Origin: Seriola aureovittata
Lineage: Eukaryota > Chordata > Actinopteri > Carangiformes > Carangidae
Length of the DNA: 64,000 bases
Reading direction: 5' to 3'
Assembly: GCF_021018895.1 (NCBI RefSeq)
Contig: NC_079369.1
Span: forward strand, 4,184,694-4,248,693
Shown here: positions 15,201 through 30,200 of the stretch, piece after piece
Layout of the letters: each line of letters starts with the position of its first letter
How positions within the stretch are numbered: position 1 is the stretch's first letter
The notes under the pieces: generated by a model
What the model saw: only the letters and a program-made list of their open reading frames with translations
The model's database searches: none
Told to the model about the DNA's origin: nothing
Program-made: the position numbers and the translations under genes

Positions 15201-18200
15201 ATGTGTAGCACTGGTGACCTTTAATTTCATTCAGACTGTGTACAAATGACTTCAGCATAGCCCACTTAAGAAAAAAAGCCAGTGAAAGAAAGTCTGCAAG
15301 ATTGTAGCTACTCTGGGTTTCGGCACACTGGCATTATCTACTCCCTAGCTTTAATGACTTCCTGCCGAGAGGAGCCACGGTGAGAGCCTTGGCAGTCAGA
15401 CTAAGAATAGCATTAGACACAAGGTTATCTGGGCATTACACTCACTGTAACATGCAATTAACTCTACTCCTCCATTTTCATTACACAATTATTCATTAAT
15501 GTCAATTTAATTTTATGCATTGTTCTACATGACCAAAGCCTGATTACGGGGCCCTTGCACTCCAATATCCCAAGTTAACTGGTGCCAGCCTCACTTGCAG
15601 GCCGACTAATTGCAATTTAGCCCTAGACAGCACCTCCCTCTTTAGGCCCTCCTTAATGGAGCAACTGATTCACAGACAGGTAACGATTGGAAAGACAAAG
15701 TGCTTCTCTCTCTGAATGGAAAACAAATGCACTGCTGCTAAGCTGTTTTCTTTGTGATAGCACTAAGGTCTGCCCTTTGTATTCAGAGAGGGACAAGAGG
15801 TAATATGCTTCCTTAAATCCTATTTGTCTTCAAATTCTATCTCCATATAGAAATAAGAAGACCCTATTAAATCACACAGGAATGTCTATACGGCAGGAGC
15901 AATGGAATTCAGTTCATGGACAGATAACAATTTGCATTTGCCATGTCAAAATTAAGGCACCATATGTAAGTTTTTCATCATAAACCAGCCAAAAATATTC
16001 TAAAATGGTCAAAGGATATGGGAAGAGTAAACTTCTGATACATTTATTCACTGTCTCATTCAATTCAATGATTTTCTTTCTCTGGTCATAAAAGATTTGT
16101 CCCCTATAGATGGTGTGCAAAGTTTGGGTATTGGTAACAGTGCTAACGCTGAGTAAAAATATGTCAGAGGAATGACTTACAGAGCAAGTTTAAATGAAGA
16201 TGAAGGAAACGTACATAGACCAAAGGAATTAAATCTGATGTTGGCCGCCAGATCAGGACCTCTTGGCGTCACTTTTTAATGCTCTTGGTATCCCTTAAAT
16301 GTCATTTTTCAACGTGCAGGACGGTTTAAAGTTGATGCATGAATCAAGCAGACCGCAGCCTGTTGTTAGCCGATGTATATGGGGCGAGACTGCACTATGG
16401 TTTTGAAGTCACAGTGAACCTGCTCTGTATTAAACCGCACCGCAATCTTTCCCTAACATTAAGCAAGTGCTGTGAGTGCCTGGACATAACCAAAACCACA
16501 TTCTTTCCCATGACTAGGGAGGCTAACTAGGCTAGCTCCATATTCATCTGCAACACTGGTTTGTTTACATGTGTGAGGGTGTGAGTTGTTATCAATTTAG
16601 CGTTTATACACAGTAGTAGCAAAGAGCAGCTAGTTTGGATAGCCAGCAAGTTGCCCTAGAGGTAGATTGTTATGCAGTTAGCTAAATCAGCTAATCCAGG
16701 GTGTTAATTTCTGTTTACTTTCAGACTCAGAAACAGACATGTGAAATGATTTATGTACAATTTAAGAAGCTTTAGGAGTCTTGCACTGCTTGTCCTCATA
16801 TACATTTTTTGCCCTCTCACTGGAGGTGGTGAGTGCAGAGTTAGCGTGACCCATAGAAAGACAGGCCACAGTTATGAGAATAAGATGCATAAATCTACTT
16901 TAAATCTACTTCCTGCTGCTGGCCCATGGGTCGTTGCCTGGTGTTGCTTAAGCTCAGGCTAAGGGTTAATTAGCCACCTGAATATCCCCAGACAGCATCA
17001 TTCTTAGGGGCCCCTTGTGTTCCTGTTCTGTGAGACGACGAAACAGTCATAGTGGTATTGTTGAACAATAATTTGCCAGGCAGCTTACTGGTGAATGATC
17101 TGAACCTGACTTTAGTGTCATAGTTGGACTCTATTGCTAGCCGGTGATTATCCATTACAATAAACCATGCTTCAACACCAGTTGCAGTAAAACCTGAGTA
17201 TGTACTGTAGTTGTTTCATTACTGCGGGTTGGAAAATACTGTTAACTGATCACCATGGTGGTGAGATACCCTGGAGCTACCAAGTCCAATGAGACATTGT
17301 TTATAAAGTCTGGTGGACGAGTGCCTGGAACAACTACACTAAGATCAAACCTTTTCTTTTATGTGGGTGGGGGTTTGAGACAGGAAGTTTAATTGAACCT
17401 CCAATAAGGGTTACTGACAAACTGTGGTTGGTGCTCAACGTGGCAGAAATCCAAAAACCTGCTGATGGACACTAGTAGCGAGATGCCTGAAGAACTTCTT
17501 GTGCGCATGGTTGGACTGAATGAATCTGGTCTCAGCAGAGAGGTACTGGAAGGCCAGAAAGACTGGAAGTAGCACTGGAGAGATTAAAGCTGTATTAATA
17601 AATATTTTTCATTAACAACGGATCAAATGACTGTGTATAGCATGAAATTTGTGACTTGTAATGGCAAATCCATAACGTGTATAACCTGATTCTGCAGTTA
17701 TCCTAATCTTAACATTAGCATTTTCGTATCTTGTGTTTCATTGATTTGGCTAGCTGGAGAGTGGAACATTCAGCAGTTAAAGAGCCAGATATTTGCTTAA
17801 ATGTTTCCCATATCAACTTTATAGGGTGGTAATACTCTATTCCAGTGTCAGCTGGTTAGCATGCTAACTTCAGTATAAGAAAAGACAAGATAGAAACAAG
17901 AGTTAACATTGGTGTTGCTTTCCACTGCTAGAGACAGTTCTTGCTGAGTAAAGGAACAAAGTTTGATGTTGAACTCACAACGTTTTTTCTAGACCGGTAA
18001 GTAAACAGCTGTTAATGCTAGCATTGACTATGTAGCATCAGCAAAACTTATAAATAGCTCCTTTAAACTTGATGCTTATAGTTACATGTTAACATTTAGC
18101 ACATTAGCATGTCGGTAACATTCCAGTGTCACTAAGCTATATTAGTATTAATATCAATATCCAGATGAGGATGATGGGAAATGAACCATACATTTTTGCG

Positions 18201-21200
18201 GTATTGTATTAAGAAATAAAATGTTGGACAGGTGGAAATTTCAATCGGCTGATAGCGCTAGTTGAAATGTCAGGCAAAAAACTCATTAGGATTCATCCTC
18301 TGGGGACTCAGTATGGCTTAACCAAATATAAAAGGAAATCCATTCAGTCCATCCCTATTGTTCAGATATTTCACCGTGAACTAAAAATGTTGGACTGAGG
18401 GACGGGCAGACCGGCATCAATATCCCTAAAGCCATGTTGGTAGCGTGGTTAAAAAAGGCTATGACTGACCTTTCAGTTCCATCCATCTGATGGTAATTAG
18501 GTGCTACAATCCCAGTGTTTATGAAGGTATTAAGACAACAACTGTTTGGGCTTTTCCTCCCATCCTGTCTGTGTCCTCTACAAAGTCTTTCACAGCAAGC
18601 CGTACTGTTTTTGTGCGATAACTAAAACTATATTTAAGAGCAGCAAATTGTTTCACACTCTTCTGTCAGGAAATGTTGTGCCTCATACAATAATGGTAAA
18701 AAAAAAAAAAAAAAAAAAATTAGAAACCACAAGGGATCATTTTTTATACACCTGACATGGAACACATGATTAAAGAGTGCAAATTTGAGGGTCACCCCAG
18801 GCCAATTGGACCTGTCTTTCATGCACTGATTCACATCAAAGACTCTCAGGCAAGACTCCTGAAGGCATACAGTATGTGATCAAAGCACTCTCCTCTTTGT
18901 AAATTCTATTTTATGCTTGTTGTCCATAGTATGTCTCAGACTAACCATACCAATCCCATGCATAATTGGGAGGGTAAAAAACATTTTAATTCTTCCAGAA
19001 CCATATTTCATGCACAAAACAAGAAACTGTTAATGTAAGATAATGATTAATGTACTTCATTGTTGATTGACCATTGAAAAGACTACCCTTTTATTCTTCT
19101 GTTCAGCAGACTTTGTAAGCAGTAGGGCAGCAATTATTGCTCATTTTCAGACTGGGAATAATCAAGGCCTTCAAAAGAAAATTAGATAATAAGCATATAA
19201 AATATGAAAGGAAAGAAACAGCCAACTAGAGTCTTCACTCGGAATAAAAGAAGATGTGATTAGCATGGCCAAAGGTTTACGACATTTTGTTTGAATATAA
19301 TAGATATAATTACTTTCACGTTGAATTGAATTCATTTCACAACAATATCTCAGAATGAGGTGAAATATGTCTGGATTAAAAGTGTGATATTTTTTTGTTC
19401 CATGTCTATGTTCAGAGTGAATGCGAACCATATTGCACTGTGTTGTTATTGTTATTACTTTTAGAGAACCACAGAAAAGTCTTTAAAAAGCATGATAATG
19501 AGATTAATTTTCTTTTTGCTCTTGCATCAACACACATGTCCACATTGGCGGAGGAAAAAACACTTGGGTTCTAATAGTTCATTCATCATACATGTGTGTT
19601 TATGAATGTATGTGTGTGTATGAATTGAACATGTACGAATGTGTTTAATGGCTTCCAATGACCTCATGAGAGCTTCTGAGCTTATCAACAGGAGTGCTCT
19701 TCACAAAGTTTGGTAAATTTGCTGCTGCCTCATACTTCTCATTATACTGAGATCCTCTCTCAGTAACACATGTGGCTTTATTTTAACTTAATGTTAACAC
19801 TTCAGATATGTTCAGTGTTTGGAAATAAGCCAACTAATGTGTGCTACACTGCTTTTTAACATATTGTCCCTCCTCAAGCACTGGTTTGGGTTGAAGAAAT
19901 GCAGCAAAGTCTTAATATGAGGAAGCTGCCATTTCCAAAAAATCTGATGGTTTACAAATGCAAAGGCCGTCAGGAATATCATCTCAGTACATCCTGGGTT
20001 TGACAAACTACACTGTATGAAGCCCAACTCATCTGTTACATTAATGAGAGTAATAATAAGTGAATGATAACATGATTGCTTCCAACTTTAATAAACTATC
20101 CTGAGAAAATAATACGTATTAAAGTAAAATATGTGAGAATGGTTGCTGGATATTATAGGTAAGATTTCAGGTAACAATCTAGTCAAACTAAATTCTGAGG
20201 AACTACCAAGTAATGAGTCCACAGCAAATCAGTAACTAACTGCTAATTCATGGAAAATCATTTTTTTCTGAATAAACCTGGAACAAGGACTATAGTGGAT
20301 GTAAAGTTACCAGGAAAGTTAGATGAGAAGATGAAAACCTTTCTCATGTCTGTGTGTTTAATGTGAAGCTGGAGCCAGGAGACGGTCATGTTAGCTTAGC
20401 AAAAAGACGAGAAAACGAAGGGTGGAGGGGCTATAAAGTTCCCAAATTCAGACATTATATCTCGATTCTTTAATCCATGCTACCTCTGCGCTGCAGCTTT
20501 GACTTCCTAAAGGATAGTTTCACCATGCGATTGAAGCCAAATGAGTTCATAAATAACATAAAATAACAGCAATTTCTTGTCTTTATTTTCAACAATGAGA
20601 CAATGACTTGTTATCTATTATTGGCAAGCGAGTAATAATAACAGCTTGACAAAAAAGTTCTTTCTTCAGCTGCCTTGGTTCTTTCTCTCAGTCAGTATGT
20701 TTATATTCACACTAATACTCCACTATTATTCTGAATATGACAATATTTGGCTGACATTATTCAGGTTTTAGGAGCAGGAATATTGTCTTTTTCTGAATAA
20801 GGGCAAAAACCGGAGTATTTTGTGCTTGTAGCGCACCTATGGAGTGCACTATATTATGCCGCAGGTCAGCTGAGTAAATCAGAAAGCGGCGTAATACAAT
20901 GCACTCCTTAGGTGTGCTTGTGTGTAGGAATACGGTACTTCAGCGGTTGAAAAAAATGTAGTGCCAAAGGAAAGTGCTGTTTTCACGGGACGATACACAC
21001 CGAAAATATTCTACATGAAGAGTGCATTTAAACAGATATTGGATTGTTTCAGTGGGCGTTTTTAAAAGTGTCTAAAAGGCGTATTTTCTCATGGCCCCGT
21101 GCACAGCAACACATCGCTCTGCCACTCTGCCGGTGAGCCGGGAGCGCGCTGAACACAATCTACTGTAGGTAATTAAACAAATATTTCTGAGTACCTCACT

Positions 21201-24200
21201 CAACCCCACGTCAAATAACCAAAACTGTCCCTTTAATTATTCAGTTGAATCCCTTTAAAAGACCAAACTCAAAGACATGGCCTGTTGCGCTTATTTAATT
21301 GAAATGCTGAATATGAATTTAAACAATTACACCTCAAATATTTAACTGTTTCGCATGTTTGATTGGCAGTTTGAATTTCAAATAAAAAGTGGCAGCCCTA
21401 GGGTCCATATTCAGGGTAATGAAGGAACCTGTAACCCAGTGTGCAGCAGTGTGGCTCAGAGATGTGTTTGACAACCATAGAGTTGTAACACTCTATGTAC
21501 ATTAGGCTTTGGCAACATCTTGCTCCACTTTTGCGTTTTGGTCTTTTAAATGTTCACAAAAAGAAAAATATACAATATCTCTGACCTTTATACCTATAAC
21601 CAGCCACTGCAACAATCAACCTTTCACAACAGACGTTTTTCATAGCACACATATTGGCTTGTCGTGTTACTGATAACAATAATAATGATGTTCTATTCAA
21701 GTGTTCCAAGAAGCAAAGACAGTGAGGCAGCATGCACAACATCAACACCCTGGTACTGAAGCAGCTGAATAAAAACCAGCCATCATTCATTTCATTATTT
21801 ACATCTGTGCTTTTCATACCGTGACATGTCAAAATGCTTTCCATGTTCTCTTATTTCTAATTTTTCCTCTCTGTGAATTAAAAATAAAACGCTTAGTGTG
21901 CGGGGCGTGGTTGCTAAGGGGGTGCCGTGTAACCTACAAAATGAAGCTTATTTAGTGGACATAAACTCATTCATCATGACTGCAAATGTTGATTTAGAAA
22001 ACAGTTATCACTCCGCCTGCTCTCTGTCGACTGTTGTTGTGCCATCGTCACCTCGGCTGATTGGTAGGGATTGATTAACAGATGTGTGCATCTCCCCCCA
22101 ACTTCGAAATTTATTTTTTGTCATTTAATTAAAACCCAGTTCTCTTCACCTCTGGCTGTACTGTGCAGCAGTACAACCAAAATGAATGAAGTGCAGCCTG
22201 AGGGAAAAGCACTCCTCATAAGATTATAATTGTCAAGACGAAACTCTCCTAAACAAGCTTCAGCGAAACAAATTTTCAAACATGAATTAGATAGTGCATC
22301 CCCTTGTACAGTGAATACATGCATACAATATTTTGTTATTGTTGTATTATTAATTCAGACTATTAATCATAAATGCCACTGCCACAAGAATGAGACATTT
22401 TTTTTCATAGATTTTTCCCTCCTTCTTAATCCATAATTTAGAAGTGTCTGGATAAAACAAACCAGCCCCCCATGTCAAACAATAAATTCACTAAGATTTG
22501 TTGCTTTTTTAAGATGCAACGTTCTTGTTGTGCAGAGTGATTTTCTGGGTAATCAAGACAATAGGATAATTACAGCCAGAAGAAAACATGCAGCATTTAA
22601 ACTACTGTCTCAACAGCAGCTCATATGCTGCATATCAGTGTCTCTGCACAATTAATGGACATAAGGGAAACAATTAGCGTGAGCATGTTCGACTGAACTC
22701 TCTCTCTGTACTCAGCTCTCCAGTTGGAGTGTTGAGATGGCTCCTCTGATTGTCCACTGAGGGTTGTTTACATTTCCTCCAAAGCTCCATTTAGTTTCCC
22801 CTGACAAGGTGGAATAAGTGACTTGGCCATGATGGATGGAGGCACCTGTCCTAATGGTGGCTCAAACTGTGCCCACTAGTGCACAATACATTGATAAATT
22901 GACAACAGTTGGGAGATGTTCTGCTCGCACGGAGAATGAGGCTACTAGGACATCCGACTGCTCACCATGTTTCCACGTCAGCGTTACCAAACCTCACAAT
23001 ATGGACGTCCCCAAACAGCTGCAAGAGAGGAATGAGTGCTTGGAGGGGTATTTGATGATTAATGTTTGATCTTTGTCATTGCCAAAGAATAGAGATGACA
23101 CTTGAAACTGAAACAGTTTCTAAAGGTCTACAAATCTGCCATGTACTGTAGGTTAAAATTTTTAGATATTCTGGAACCATTCTAGTGTAGACAAAAACCA
23201 AATGTCTGTTTTATAATGAATAGAATTACATGAAATCAATCAATAGGTTTCCTTAAAAATGGAGAATTTCACTTTTTCACTTGTGTCTTTGTGGTGATTT
23301 AAAGGTCCCGTTTCTATGAAAGATATCAGTGTTGATCCAAATCCAGCCTTTTAAAGCTGCACCAATCTATATATTTACATTAACATTGGATCAAATAACC
23401 ACAGTATGTCTAATATTGAAGGTTTTGTTTGTATTGACAAATCCAAAGAGTCAAATCAGCAGTTCCTTTCACCTCAACTGAACAGAATTTTTTTTTCGCT
23501 CATCGTTTTTTGTTTTGCGACATACGTACATTAACGTCTATGTTTACAGTCTGTAAGCTAACAGCATCTTCAACCACATAGCTGACTTAGTCAGAGATAG
23601 TTAGATAATTCGTCAATGACAAAGTAGCTTAATGGTCATTGCTTTCCAAAAAGAATAATAGCATTTTCTCATCTGGTGCCGCTGTTGGCAACAACACGTA
23701 GTTTGTCAGTGCCCTCCAAAATGACCCATGTGATAAAAAAGAAATAAATTAAAAAAAGATAAAAAGATTTGCATGTGTAGCCAACTCTATGGTTAAAGTT
23801 GAGGAAAGTCTGTGAGACAGGATAAGAACCACAAGAGGTTTCAAAGGGGCTCTAATTGATATTTTTATATGAACTATATGTGTTAAGTGTATAAGTGTTA
23901 ATATGAGGGATCACTCGTATTAATGAAGGCATCCAACTCTGGAGTTCCCCTCAGCTCTATGGAGCGTTTTAGCATCTTTCAGCTCATTGTTTTGGTTCAC
24001 TATAACTTTACAGAGTTGGTTCTCACTATTGCAACATCATGGGCTGTGGATTTCAGTTTAAGGGCTTTGATAAACCCACTGTATGCTTCCTGTCCTGCAT
24101 TTAGCTGTTGAAGAGCAAAATATTTCTCTCAGGACTTGGTGGAAACCAAATAAAATGAGACCGAATATTTGACGCTCCAAATATGTTCTTCTGTGTCTGC

Positions 24201-27200
24201 TGGATGTGTAAAGCAACTATTTGCTGATATGTTAGCAACAGCAACTTTATAAAATATTCATGTCAGTGTTTTGTTCGTAGCTTGCTGCTGTGTGGCCCCC
24301 AGATGGCAAGAAAACCAAAACAAAACAACAAAAAAACAAACAAAACAAAACCAATCAAGTATTGCTGTTTTAAACATGTCAACAAATGAACAATGATGTC
24401 ATATTTGTGGTAAAGACAGTGTCTTCATGGCTTAAGACATCATCATGCATATAGTAAGTGTTTCCATACAGAAATTCAATTCCACTAATAATGACTCACA
24501 AACAGCAAAAGGCTTGTTATAAAAGCTCCAGATAGTTATGTAATCTGTACTGCTGACTATCTCCTATACAGTTTATAATGAGCGTCAGTTTAGCTTACGC
24601 CAAATGAGACTCATAAAGCTTCCTTTGGCATCCTCCCTGCTGTCTGTTTTGCCTTAGTGTGATATAGGGTCCATAACAATCAGCACCGCCCTAATTATTT
24701 CTGGCACTCCAAACTTGCTCTGAAGGAGAAAAGACCAATTTGAGGCCTTTAAAATGCCTTAACCTTTTTTTAAAGAGCCAATTAGCCAGCATATCTACCC
24801 ATGAAGCCCAGCATTACACTATTTCTGTCACTTCTTTGGAGAGAAACCTATTTTACACAATTAATGAGGATACTTTGCAGCTTGCATATCAAAGTCAGGT
24901 TTTCCTTCCAAAATCTCCTGCATACTCTTCACCTAACAACAAGGACCTAGTTTTTAGGTGTGTTAAATTAAATTAGTACATAGACACAAAAGTTTGAACA
25001 TAAATCCATGCAGTGTGAAAGTATATCCCTTTACAGACTCCAGCAGGTCACATTGCACTGCGGAGAAGTAGGGAAATGAGATAGGTCAGTCGCCTACCAA
25101 CCTGCCTGTCTCCCCTCATATTGACAGAGTAACTTCTGCAAATCTAAATGAAGTTATTTGGGGAGCCTGTCTCTGCAATTATCTCACATCTGCAATAGTT
25201 TACTTGGGTTACTCAGACTGATTAGTCAGACTCCTCAGGCCTTATGTGATCAAATCCAGATGTGTTTGTTTACAGCTATGAGAGCTTAACAGAAAAAAAA
25301 CACATATCTGTGTCTCTATCAAGCAAACCACAAAAAAAGATTCCCATTATTGAGAATAATTTTACACAGCTAATTGTCTACTAAGATGACCTGTATGGTG
25401 GTCACTGAAAGCAATCAGAAAATGCTCAGACCCCCTCACTTTTTTTCACATTTTGTTATGTTTCATACTTATACTAAAATAAAAAAATAAAAATTTCCAT
25501 CATCAATCTATACTCAATACTACATAATGAGAAAGTAGAAACAGAATTGTAGAAAGTTTTGCGAATTATTCAGAAAGAAAAACGGAAATATCGCATGGAC
25601 CTAAGTATTCAGACACTTTGCTATGACACTTGAAATTTAGCTCAGGTGACATCTTTGAGATGTTTCTACACCTTGATTGGAGTCCACCTGTGGTCAATTC
25701 AGCTGATTGGACATGATTTCAAAAGGCACACACCTGTCTATATAAGGTCTCACAAAAACTAAGCCATGGGGAGGAAGGAGCTGCCTGCAGAGGATTGTGG
25801 AAAATATTTAAGTATGAGGTTGCTCCATAAAAAATTGAAGGGGTCTGAACACTTTCTAAATGCACTGTAAGTAATATTAGCCAGCCCATAGGTGATGATT
25901 TTTATACTGTATCACATTCTACACCACACGTGATTCGTGTTTGTTACTCATTAGTCTCATGGAAATAAATGTCATAATCATGCTCTCATAACAGCTATAG
26001 CTGTTGTCTATTGGCTCCGGGCAGGCCTGCGTTCAACTTCGTCACACATGCGTCACTGCAACCTGCTGAACCTTGGAGTATTTCAGTTCATACAAAGATT
26101 TTTTTAAATCATTTTCAGGAGATCTGATTTATTCGAGATTTTAAACTGAAGTACCTTGAACACACACACAAAAAAAAAGGCCTTGTCATGTCTTTAAAAT
26201 CACTTCCCTGGAAAAAAAGTGGAGTGGAGTAAGTGCCTTTTCTCCTTCTTCACTGCTCAACATTTAAAGACAGATGCTTTTATTTTCATTGATCAAGTGA
26301 GCGACATCCAAAATCCATGGAAACTAATTTCACATATATGACTGGTATACCCTTGCAGGAGCAGTGTGATGCGTTCACAAACAGCATATGCCTGTAGATT
26401 AACTGAAAGAAATGTCTCCGACAGATGGCATTCAAAATAAAAAGGTGTTTATTACCTCTTCAATTTGTTACATTGCTGAAAATGTGATAAATGCAGTACT
26501 ACGTGACACTTGTCGCCTTGACAACTCTACACAGCCAAACCTTTACCTTCAAAACACACATGATTATGTAGTCATTCACATGTAACATGGAGCTGGTTTT
26601 TGGGCTGATTTAGCCTTAATAGCCTCAATTTAGCCTCTGCATGTCCTTTAAGAAATGGAGAGTGATTGAAGCTTGGTGACGAAGTGACCACTCACAGGGC
26701 TAGCTGGTGAACTGCTGAAGCTTGTGAGTTAATATGCTAATATACTAGCCAGCCTCTGACACCCTAGCACCAAAAAACAGGATCAAAATAGCTTTTTATT
26801 ACTATATTTCTATATCAAACTGTTAGCTCAGTCGCTAACACAACAATACATGGCTTGTTCTAGAGACACATCTATATCATTGTACTGTGTGTCATAACCG
26901 CCTACACCTCATGCCTATTTTGTGAAAGATCAATACTCTGTCAGAGGAGAATTAAAGGTCCCATGTTGTATAAAGTGAGACTTCCATGTCTGTTTTGATT
27001 ATAAAGCAGGTCTAGCTTCTATATTGATACTGTGACAGTATCAAAGCGCTCAGTCCACAGAGAAATGCACACATCCTGTATTCAGAAACTGAGCCTAAAA
27101 ACCAGCCGTCAGGAATTCTGCAGCTTTGTGATGTCACAACAAAGCAGTCACCGGCTCAGAGCCTCCTCTCGTCTGATTGGCTCAATGATCTGTCGTTACT

Positions 27201-30200
27201 AGAGCTCCAGAGAGAAGCCTGAGAGAGGAGAAGTAAAACTACGCTGAGATGGTTTTTGGTTCTTAAAACCCACAAATATATCTTCTTATGGATCAAACCC
27301 TCAAATAAAACACTGTAAAAGTGTAAAATATGGACCTTTTAATAAAAGTGGATCGCGCTTAAAAAACGCAGAAGCTGTAAGTAGCCTGAAAAACCTTTTC
27401 GTCACCTCTTTATACTTCCATGGTGGAATTATTTTGCCTCCACAAGTAAATCAATTTATCGCAATTAAACCATTGAAGTTCATTTTAAATGTGTATGTCC
27501 AGTGTTTTTTGGTTTTTTTGGTTTTTTTTTTGTCAAATTAAACTCTGGACACTGCTATTCATTTGATGTTAATAAAATAACCTGCAATGGTACAATAGGT
27601 GTTTGTTTTCCCCATCTTAAACAAATAGTTTAAGAGATTTTTTCTTTGTTAAAGAAAACTTAAATGAATGCATACCAAAGCCTTTTCAAACTCAAGGGAG
27701 TGACTCAGATTATGACAAGCACGATGCAGTGAGAAATAATTATTTTAATAATTTGTAATTCACTACCTAGAGTATAAATTAAATTATAATCAGCACAGTG
27801 TCATTTCCCATTTCCTTGCTCTTGTAATGGATTTTTTTGACATTGTGTAAATTATATTATTTTCAAACAACAGGTACGTGGTGTCTCTGTGTTAGGGTTA
27901 AAATAACTGCCATCAAATGGAAATCTGCGGGAGTGTATTTCATGTGAATGAAATCATGAAAAAGAGAAAGACAGACAGAGAGAGAGTTCTTTGAGGGGGT
28001 GGTGTCTGTGCAATTTGAATGTCACACTTTTCAGGCTTCAACTCCCCCCCCATCCCCTCTGAGCCTAAAATCATTTATAGGCCTAACCAGGCTGCCTTGA
28101 CTTTTGTCACTTTTGTGATGTTGTCACCAGCTTAGCCTAGATGCTGGGAATTATTGGAAATTTTGAGAAACATATGACAAGCTTTAAAGTAGCACTAATT
28201 CATCCTCTGAGCTTATCATACCTTTCACTTTTGTAAAGCCACATAACCTACACGATTTTTCACTGTGTCAAACTGTTTAAGCTTCAGCAATCAAACAGCA
28301 AATGTTGAAAATATTTGACTTAAAAGTAAAAAAAAAAAAAAAGAAAAAAAAGAAAAGAAAAGAAGATATAATAAACATCATATGCATAAGCTTGGTAAAC
28401 CAGCACTGAATGAATCAAAGTGAGAGTGGAGGTGATTGCCTATCTCACTTACAGCTGCAAGGCAAAAGTTGCATAGCACAGGGCTAGACAAAAACAACAC
28501 CTAAAGGCTGATCTATTTTCTTGTTTGGGAGTTATATGAGTTCCTACATACCTTCTTGTGATTTAAATCAAGGTCATTAAGTGTGATGTGTTGGAGGATG
28601 CAGAAATTGGGACATTAATCCTGAGAAAATAGTTATCTGCCCGAAGAGGTGTGATCAGAATGCAATGGGACTGGATAGTAGTGGATGAAAAATGTGACGA
28701 GCCTATGTCACCAGACATTATCTTCCACAACTTTGGCACATAACTCCTGAACTCTTCAAGATGTCACTGAGGGAGGAAAATCTAGGACCATACCTCTTGG
28801 TCCCATGAGCCTCATTTTCTCAGCTATTTATTGTGCATTGCTGAAATTCTCCCTCTGTTCTGGGCCTACTTTTCAAGAGGAAAGACATGTTAACAACAGG
28901 CTTTACTTGCATTTTAGATGAGATTAATGGTAGTATCACAGACATATGAAGGCCTTGAAACAAACTTGTATAAGAGAGGCCAATATTTCTAATTTCCATT
29001 GTTTTATTTTGACATATATTATTAAAAACCTCAACATTTCCACACTGTATTGACAGCATTGGTGCATTCTATCAATACCAACTCAAACTTCCTCTATATT
29101 TACCTGCTATCTTAATTCGGTACAATGTACATTTGCACAGCTTTAATTTCATCAGTACCACAGATTCATGTCTTACTCACCCTCACTGTTTTTATTCTAT
29201 AATTATTTCCAGCCACTTCCATTTCGCAGTTTTTCCAATTGTGGATAAATTACTGTAAAAGAATCTAAACACTTGCAGCTGCTCAAAGGGCATAATGTGT
29301 CTCGTTCCATCCTTTAGACTTTAAAATTTTAATTAAGGTTTGCTCACATCCGCGTTTAAAACCGCAAAGTTTTGTGGCAACATCAATTCATTGTAATGAA
29401 AATGCCACAATCAGAGGATCTGGGTTGAGTTCAACCGGACGTGACGAAAACTGCAGTTCCTCGAATGACCACCATGTTAACTTTACAGCAGAAATAAACA
29501 TGTTTACAGCCTGGTACAAAAAACAGTTTTGGTCTCTATAGCTAATTTAGCTAATCAGCCACTGCCAAGATGGTGACGGTGGAGCAGCTCACTCTAAGCT
29601 TCAAAACCGCTCGTCAGAAACCTGTTACGTCACAGAGGCTACGTCAATCTTTGTACACAGTCCATGTTTTATGGTCGGCTGGTGACCTTTGAGGGAAGGG
29701 TAAGCTGGAGCAGTCAAAACAGAGGAAGCTAGCATAGCTTACTAGATGTGATACACCCTCTGCTTTAATTTAACCTTTGCTAGAGTATTAACTGCTCCAC
29801 AGAAGAGCCATAGTTTTTATACATTTATGAGATACGAGTGCACTGTGAATTGTTATATTAGCTTACAGTTAGCAAGCTAACTAACACAAACAAGTAGCAT
29901 GTTCCCAGCTATTAGCGGTTTGCTTACAAGCTTAAGTTTGACCAATAACAAGCCGTCTTATAGTAATGACTTTTGAGGGAATTGTAAGCTGGAGCAGTCA
30001 AAACAGAAGAACTTATGTGTTACACCCTCCAATCTTATTTAACCTAGCCTATTAGAGTATTGACTTCTCCACAAAGGAGCCATAGTTTTAAGACATTTTA
30101 TGAATGTACTGTGTATTGTCATATTAGCTTACAGTTAGCAAGCTAGCCAGCATAAAGAAGGAGCATGTTCCCAGCTTGTCATATTAGCGGTTAGCTCACA

